Below are positions 57,920 to 64,000 of a stretch of DNA of 64,000 bases, piece by piece (positions within the stretch are counted from its first letter, which is position 1; the number at the start of each line of letters is the position of its first letter). Origin of the DNA: Whitmania pigra (taxonomy: Eukaryota > Annelida > Clitellata > Hirudinida > Haemopidae); assembly GCA_021613335.1 (NCBI GenBank), contig JAJTWR010000329.1:794501-858500 (forward strand), written 5' to 3'. Below the pieces are notes generated by a model, which saw only the letters and a list, made by a program, of their open reading frames with translations, did no database searches and was not told the origin of the DNA. The translations under genes were made by a program, and so were the position numbers.

Positions 57920-58185
57920 GACAAACCAAACAAACTCAGACACAATAAGGTTAATGTTCCTAAAGAATCTGAAATTGCATTTAAAGACTCGTAATGTGAT
58001 AAATTATCGGAAGTCGTCACTGCCCTAGAGCAGCTCACGGAAGAAGGCTAAATTGCAGCCACATCATCAGATGAATCTTTAATTCTGACTTCTGAGCCTT
58101 TGGAAATTTCTTCTCACAAAAATCATGATGTCTAGAAGTATCTTCAAACAAAGAGTTGGATATGCAGCAAAGTTCACATAGGTGA
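57920..58185 (+). pseudogene. Unrecognised decayed open frame
   Basis: One frame reads protein-like segments such as VNVPKESEIAFKDS, CDKLSEVVTALEQLTEEG and SSDESLILTSEPLEIS, separated by four in-frame stops. The Ser/Glu/Leu composition is more coding-like than its neighbours. No family recognised; it could be a dead exon, a UTR or chance. Confidence 0.2.
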
Positions 58186-58195
58186 GAGATTATCT

Positions 58196-58274
58196 CCTAA
58201 CAAAATGAGGAGATTTTTTGCGTGCACCTAGTCTAAAGGCAAGGAGTCCGTTCCCCAACCCCAAATTACGACCC
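58196..58274. repeat. Dispersed repeat A, copy 4, right half only
   Basis: Contains GAGGAGATTTTTTGCGTG, CTAGTCTAAA and ends CCAAATTACGACCCT, matching the right-hand half of copies 1-3. The left half is missing. Confidence 0.55.
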
Positions 58275-58818
58275 TGGCCCCGGGTGGCAAAAACAATTGC
58301 TATGCCGCTGACTGCCGCGCATGACCATTGCATAATGTTGTATCATATTACATAATCTGATGATGATAACGGTAACGATTTATTTTTTTATTTATTTAAG
58401 CTAATATTTAAAGTGCCGAAAGCATCCATGGCAGGATTTAAAAGGTACTGTTACGATCAAAAACAATCAGTTCTACAATCGAGCGAGCTAGATTTTAAAA
58501 GAAATTTTAGATGTTAATGAATGGGTAGGTTAAATAAATGAGTTTTAAGGTTGTTTTTGAACACAGACCCAGCCATGACAAAAAGCAAGCACATCCATTT
58601 CAGTGACTGATTGATATCAATGATTATCGATGATGTTGCTCATCCCAGAAAAAAATGAATGTGTTTTATTTATGAGGAATGTTTTCAGTGTTTTATTGTT
58701 TTATTTGCAACATTAATGTGTCGTCATAGGAATAGTGCCGTTAACCAGCTGATGTTTCAAGAATAGTATGCCCGTTATTAAATATTGGCTATATTATTGA
58801 AACATTTACGCTTTTAAA

Positions 58819-59526
58819 TCATGCATTGCGCGGTTTCGCAATCAAAAAATTTAAATCGTTACCGAGTAATATAGCAAAGCCTGCGCCCCCGCTCAAATCA
58901 TAACAGCCCAGCGTGCGTAACAGGCTAGAACCCGCGTTCAATAATAGATCTCCAGTCATACTATCACCATTTTTTGAAACTTTGCCGCTCTTTGTCCAAG
59001 TATTTCAAGCACTCTGTTTAAAATACGCCTCCCATTCTTGTCCATTATTGGAATCAATCCACTTGTAATACTTATTTCTATCAACCGGCTGTTGATAAGT
59101 TATCGCAGTTAAATAGCCTTTTGCGTTTGTTGGAAGGCTACCCAACCTAGTTGTTGGAACAAAACCATTATAACAAGCATAAAGCCCAGCAGGCAGCTCA
59201 TCAAACTCGCTTTCAGAAAACACTTCAGAGATAGTTTGATAATCTGCCCACAAGTACTTATTCGAGTCTGTTGCATACGGAGCGAAGAATTTTTTTAACG
59301 GCAATGGAACTTTATTATCTACATAACTTCTTGTAGCAGCGTCTTGCGTGTCAGCAGGGCCTTTCACGCTAATCAGCCTATGCGCATTTAAATTTATATC
59401 ACCGTCAGCAGCAGTTTCGCCATCACGTCTTAGAAATGTTTTGTTCACTTGTGACAGTGTAACACCACCAGAAACGGTTCTTGGTGAAATTTTAACATCT
59501 GTGCGTCCGAATATATCAACCGGCAT
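58819..59526 (-). pseudogene. Fibre-like protein of the viral-like element, split by a TGA
   Basis: The frame opens at ATG 59526-59524 and runs 173 codons to TGA at 59007-59005. The same frame then stays open for 61 more codons to TGA 58821-58819. It contains DGDINLNAHRLISVKG, DTQDAATRSYVD and, after the internal stop, NGDSMTGDLLLN. Wording of this kind (TGDLxLN, QDAATxxYVD) is typical of trimeric phage-style tail-fibre/collar proteins and recurs in Polinton-related elements of invertebrates. A role as a surface fibre is inference. The in-frame TGA implies decay. Confidence 0.6.
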
Positions 59527-59536
59527 TTTTATATTA

Positions 59537-59957
59537 CTAGTATAAATTATTTATAACTTCTTGAAATTTACAACCATCACTCAATTTCTTCAAAATGTAT
59601 AAACACAAGTGACCACAAAATACAGTATCACCGTATTGTATTCTTTCGCTAGTAAACAGGTCGTTTCAAATAAGATATTAGTTCAACAGGGGGAGGAAGA
59701 CCATAGCTGTCAAAGTAAATCTTTACGTTTCCGGTCTTATACCAGAAGACCCAGTGCGTTCCCTTTCCGTCTGAATCATCTAAATTTAAGATTCCACACT
59801 CATTTTCTCCCGGTTTTACTGGGAGCTCATCACGAACAAATACACCTCGAAAGTTTTTTATTTCCAGTTTCTTCTCTACATTCAATAATTGGAAATTTGA
59901 TAGAGGAACATTCGGTAACACGACTCCTTCAACATTCACATTCATTTTACATAACAT
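59537..59957 (-). pseudogene. Adenovirus-type cysteine protease of the element, frameshifted
   Basis: The first frame (59957-59649) carries GTHWVFWYK, with the expected catalytic His, and YFDSYGLPPP, with the expected acidic residue. It then stops. The Cys-bearing segment CGHLCLYIL sits in a different frame between about 59655 and 59537, ending in TAG 59539-59537, so one frame change near 59655-59665 breaks the gene. The family matures virion proteins in adenoviruses and is a hallmark of Polintons and adintoviruses. Not expected to give an active enzyme. Confidence 0.8.
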
Positions 59958-62900
59958 CCGTTATTTTTTTTAACATGTAGTGTCCGTGGGCTAGCGTGTG
60001 AACGCGATCGTCTTGTACAACTCTTTTGTTATCTTCTCTAGACAACGCTATTTTGTTAACTTCTTCAGTGTACACCTCGTGTTTGTATGATCTAATCATT
60101 TTCATTCTTCTCGACTGTTCCGTCCCATTGAACAAACAATCTATGTAGTCATCGTGAGTTATGGTTTTCTTAACAACAGACTTCTTAACTCCCTTGCACT
60201 TTTTATGTTCGTCTCCCTCAAACATTTTGTATGAATAGAGCTTAGCCCGCAGTCCCACAAACTCCTCAATCTGCAATCCCGCTGCTTCGTCATTGAACAT
60301 ACCAATTACCTTCTTGTTCACCCTTGTTTTTATTCCTGAAGGATGCTCTTTTGGGTAGTCGCTTGTATCAAATAGTTTTTCAACATCGTCAGCTATATCT
60401 GCGTAAAAATCTTTAGTTTTTATTTCGTAGGCAAGACTGTCGGTATCTGTAAACAATAATTGTGCTCTACTGCCGTACTTATTTTTAATGTAATTGTAAT
60501 GAAAGTCGTACATCAGTGTTTTGCTCAAGTCTAGAATGCACATCCCTAAATATACAGGCTTGTTATATTCCAATTCTGTTCTTCTCATGTGAACCGCGAT
60601 TAGTTTCTCATCAAATATCGTGCATCTGTAGTAATTAGGCTTGGCTGCGAGTTTAATAGCTGCATTCCTTTCAGTGACCAATCTGATGTCAACGTGGTTT
60701 TCAATCCTATCCATTGTTTTTCCGAAAACGCTGTTATTTAAGAGCTTGAAGAAATCCTTCTCGAACTCGTTTTTAGCAGCTGTCCTCAACATCGTGTTCA
60801 AATGTACTCCTTCAACCAAGCACTTTCTTGAAACCGTATCCCCCTGTGAATTTTAGTAATTTTCAATCCCAGACTCACGCACTGTTTCAAATTCTCATAG
60901 TGTTTTTTATCGTTGAGATTAGGAATCAGCTTAAACACGGTCGAATAATCAAGTTTAATGCTTTCGGGGCATAATGGATAGTCGTTGTGAAGACAGTGCA
61001 ACTCTTTAGGATATTCTAAATCAACCTCGAGAACGCAGCCCACACTTTCCTCGCTTGTGAGGCTCTCCCAGTTGTTCAGCTCATCTTCAGTCATCCACTT
61101 GAACCCGCTTGTTGGTAAAGGTTTGCTCGTAGCCCACCCGTACAAATTATTTGCGTCCTGGTAAGTAACGAACGAGGGGGGTTTGCTGCTATCATATGCT
61201 TCTCCCATGTATTTGTTGTTAGCCTTCGCGTGTCTTTTTGAGGTCATACTTACACCACCTCTAATACCATTTTTGAACATCAGTAGCTGATCATAATCGC
61301 TCAACATTTCTAATTCGACTTTAGTCTTTTTCAACATCGCATCCCATGATAACCCGGGGCTAGTGCAGTACCATGCAGGCTCTACTTTATAATTGTTCAT
61401 CCCTGAAATTTTCAAACACGTCTGAGAGCAGAAGAACATCGGATTTGTTATACAAGTCATGATAATCTCTGAACGTTTTACAACTGAACTCTTCCCATAC
61501 CGTTTTAGCGTGTGCGTAGTCTTCATCGCTGATGTCAGAGTCATTCAGTTTCGAATAAAACGCTGACTTTGGGGGCAACTCAGTTACTGATAATATATCG
61601 GCTGAACTTGCGTAATCATAAGGATACACGCCTTTACGACGTAAGAGATCAAACTGCTTGCCAGAATAATACTTCTTCAAATTGACGCATTGGTCGTTGT
61701 TGAGATTACTCACAAGACTGTCTAGACTTGACGGCATGAATCTAAAACTATCAAGAAATCTCAATTTTCGCTTTACGTTAATCTTTTTATCATCTTTTTC
61801 AAAGCTATAAACGAGGACTTCTTTGCTGAATGATATATATTTTTCCTCGTTGGTTGGAATACAATTAATTTTTCCACCTAATTTTTTTATGAAGAGATGA
61901 GCATCATATCCCGATAAATTATGGAACACCACAGGAACAAACTTTGGAACTTGATGGTTCAAATTACAACCATTATGCGCCGCTCCTCTAAACTTGCCTG
62001 TCAAGTGGCAATGATCGCGAACCTTAGTTTGTTTGCAGATAATGCAGTTTCTTTGTTCACTCTTTGTTAGTTAGTTGCATGCGAGTGATCTGTAGGTTTG
62101 TCTTTGAATCCTTTTTCGCAAATATGACATGTAGTAGAAGCTGCATATCTCGTTGCGTCATCTTTTGTAAATATCATCTTCTTCGGGAATTTAAACTGCT
62201 GATAAATATTCTTAATGTTTTGCTCAAGAGAGTCCAAGAAAATTTGGGCTACATCATCATCATCTTCATTTTCAGCACTGAACGTAACGGGTTCTTGAGA
62301 ATAAACCGCGTCATCGAAGCACTTTACGTAATAACAAAATGAGCTGGGAGTGTGCTTTTGTAATTTATTGGTGTAGGAATTACTAGGATCCGGTTGACAG
62401 GTATCGGTTGGCTTGATGAACGACTCAAACGACGCGTACACGATGAAAGGCACTCTCATTGATCTGTTGTAATTTTTAAAACTTATTTTAGTATTGGGCT
62501 CTGGCATAACTACCCTCTTGTGTTGTGAACAGTATACTAAATGGTTGGCTAGGACAGCCTCAGTACTGGGACCGATTAAGCATCTTTTGCAATAATGCGT
62601 CGAATGATGTCTTGATTCAGTTCGTTTCGACATCAGTCTGTTGAAGTTTTTTATCAAACAGTAGTGACTCTTTTCTCCGCGAGAAATAAGTAACAAGTCT
62701 ACGAAATTAAGGCCAGCCTCATTTGAAACGTACAACGGGTAAATTTCCTTGTTCTTATAGCCGTAAACATTCACACTAATGTTATTATTTTTTTTAAACC
62801 TTCGGTACGTACTCTCGTTCACAGCGACCGGAAATTCAATACCGTCTCAATTGAAAAGCGTTGACTGTTCTTTCAATCTTTCGGTGATTCGCTGCTGATG

Positions 62901-63461
62901 TTTTTTTACCGGATTCATAGCTCTAGTAACACACCATTTGAAGCACTGATTGTCTTCGTTCTTCATGTTACTGATTGCCCTTTTGTTAGCCAATTTTTTT
63001 GGTAGCGCGATGTACGACCTCCCTTTCAGCGGCTTGTACACTACAGTGCTGATATCGAATTTTACAACACTTTTAAATCTCCAGTTACTACCTCGCATCT
63101 GAAAAGCGGCCATACTTTCCATGATCTTATCTCTTGCGTCTCCATATAATTCATTCACGTCGGTGCTATCTAAAACTACAACTGTCTTGGAAACAAAAGG
63201 GCATTCAGCAAAAGTAATTTCCCCGGATTTCATATCGATTCTCTCCATTATGCAAGTCAGAACAAATTAAATCTTAGTTTCACGATTACTGGATAAAAGT
63301 GTGGTGACTTGTGACTCTACTGCACGGAGAAACGAAACGGCGTCAATTCCATTCCACCCATCGATTGTGTAAGTTTTTGTGAATCCCTTGAGCGCTGAGT
63401 TACTTTCTCGTATTTCGAACTTCTTTTTTTGACTAAATAAACCTAAAATTGACGACGTCAT
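59947..63461 (-). pseudogene. Protein-primed family B DNA polymerase, broken in at least five places
   Basis: One ancestral reading frame is now in pieces: 63461-63267 (ends TAA 63269-63267), 63248-62847 (same frame, ends TGA 62849-62847), 62822-62067 (same frame), about 62064-61387, 61544-60798 and 60819-59947, the last three after frame changes near 62065, 61395 and 60810. The 62065 break lies in a tandem CTAACTAAC. Recognisable parts: N-terminal YIALPKKLANK with NEDNQCFKWC, a Cys/His-rich nuclease-like zinc module (CIICK...DHCHLTGKFRGAAH...CN), exonuclease-region HNLSGYDAHLF, polymerase motifs DANNLYGWA, LLNNSVFGKTM and FTDTDSLAYE. This is the Polinton/adintovirus type of polymerase. The key catalytic Asp residues survive, but the gene as a whole cannot be read through. 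Confidence 0.85.
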
Positions 63462-63533
63462 AGATTCCCACTTCTCGTTTACAAGAAAATAAATTTAAAT
63501 CGAATTCGTTATTTTTATTCTAAATAACTCTGA

Positions 63534-63706
63534 TTGCAGAAAACTCAACGAGTAACCTCAATCATTATTCCATCAAACACTTTCCCATTGTTTCTTATAA
63601 GGAATCTACTATCGTGATGGGTTGCTGTGGTCGCTTTGTAAAGGGAACCGTACGATGTAACTTCGCCAGTATCAACGTTAGTTAATTTGACAGAGATTGG
63701 ATTAGT
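63534..63706 (-). pseudogene. 5'-truncated small frame of the element
   Basis: An open frame enters from the hAT-like insertion and runs through VKLTNVDTGEVTSYGSLYKA and FLIRNNGKVFDGIMIEVTR to TGA. The wording resembles short NUMOD-like DNA-binding segments found beside mobile-element nucleases. That likeness is weak and from memory of the pattern only. The start of the gene is lost. Confidence 0.4.
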
Positions 63707-64000
63707 CAGTGATGCCGAGTACTTAAGTACATGAGATTACTTAAGTACGTATTTAAGTACATTTGTTGTACTTGAGTATTTATACTTAAGTCCTTTCAAG
63801 ATTGTGTACTTAGTACTTAGTATTTAAATACATTTTTAATAATTCTTAATTAGTACATTTTAAGTACTTTTAAATTTTATTTTTAAATAAAAATTTTTTA
63901 AAATGAAAGTCCTAATGTTTTGATTTCTAATCTTTGGTTTCCTTTACTATATGCTTGTCTCTTTGTTTCCTTTGTTCTTCTTCTTATTATTATTATTATT
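63707..64000. mobile_element. hAT-like element inserted into the viral-like block, cut by window edge
   Basis: Begins CAGTGATGCCGAG and continues with many stuttered AAGTAC/GTACTT words (to about 63870), the pattern of hAT terminal and subterminal repeats. GGATTAGT at 63699-63706 would be the 8-bp target duplication; its partner lies outside the window. The rest is AT-rich, ending in a TTA tract. No transposase visible. Confidence 0.5.

Larger units (their letters stand above)
57588..58818. other. Spacer between dynein 5' end and viral-like element
   Basis: Upstream region of dynein, then a stretch of decayed-looking coding sequence on the plus strand (57920-58185) and a partial copy of repeat A (58196-58274). 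The last 540 bases are AT-rich with nothing recognised. Confidence 0.5.
58819..63706 (-). mobile_element. Degraded Polinton/Maverick or adintovirus-like element
   Basis: A compact intronless block with, in transcription order, a truncated small frame, a protein-primed-type family B DNA polymerase, an adenovirus-type cysteine protease and a fibre-like protein. Polymerase and protease frames overlap by about 11 nt, and protease and fibre frames are about 10 nt apart, unlike the intron-rich host genes. Every gene is interrupted. Integrase, packaging ATPase and capsid genes are not seen and may lie beyond the right edge or be lost. The right limit here is set by the hAT-like insertion at 63707; the left limit near 58819 is the end of the last frame, not a proven terminus. 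Confidence 0.8.

Overview
This is an AT-rich, intron-dense nuclear segment from an invertebrate animal, most likely a bilaterian. Glutamate synthase (absent from vertebrates), an insulin receptor with the complete metazoan layout, an NR1F/ROR-HR3-type nuclear receptor and an axonemal dynein heavy chain all point that way. I cannot name the phylum from sequence alone. Introns are mostly 50-300 nt with GT-AG ends, and intergenic spacers are short. Five genes could be rebuilt exon by exon, each closing to a whole number of codons: insulin receptor (1374 aa), cyclin B (379), CWC25 (360), drebrin-like/Abp1 (519), CAP (476); an NR1F receptor closes too (384).

Layout. 1-4223 (-): 5' part of glutamate synthase, running off the left edge. 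4224-10199: long spacer with dispersed repeats. 10200-18947 (+): insulin receptor-like tyrosine kinase. 19315-21183 (-): cyclin B. 21184-24080: repeat-rich spacer with tRNA-like, hAT-like and MITE/SINE-like remnants. 24081-25828 (+): CWC25 splicing factor. 25916-28227 (-): drebrin-like protein. 28228-28913: short shared promoter region. 28914-31871 (+): adenylyl cyclase-associated protein (CAP). 32810-35291 (+): NR1F nuclear receptor. 35715 to about 57587 (-): axonemal dynein heavy chain of the DNAH3/7/12 group. About 58819-63706 (-): decayed Polinton/Maverick or adintovirus-like element with PolB, adenovirus-type protease and fibre-like genes. 63707-64000: apparent hAT-like element inserted into it.

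How the genes relate. Most neighbours are unrelated housekeeping or signalling genes arranged tail-to-tail with only tens to hundreds of bases between stops, so several 3' ends probably overlap. The exception is the head-to-head pair of drebrin-like/Abp1 and CAP: both act on actin filaments, and in yeast the Abp1 SH3 domain binds the proline-rich part of CAP (Srv2). Here they share one promoter region of under 700 bp. The viral/transposon block at the right end is the only clearly foreign material. It has compact overlapping ORFs without introns and is broken by several stops and frame changes, so it is a relic.
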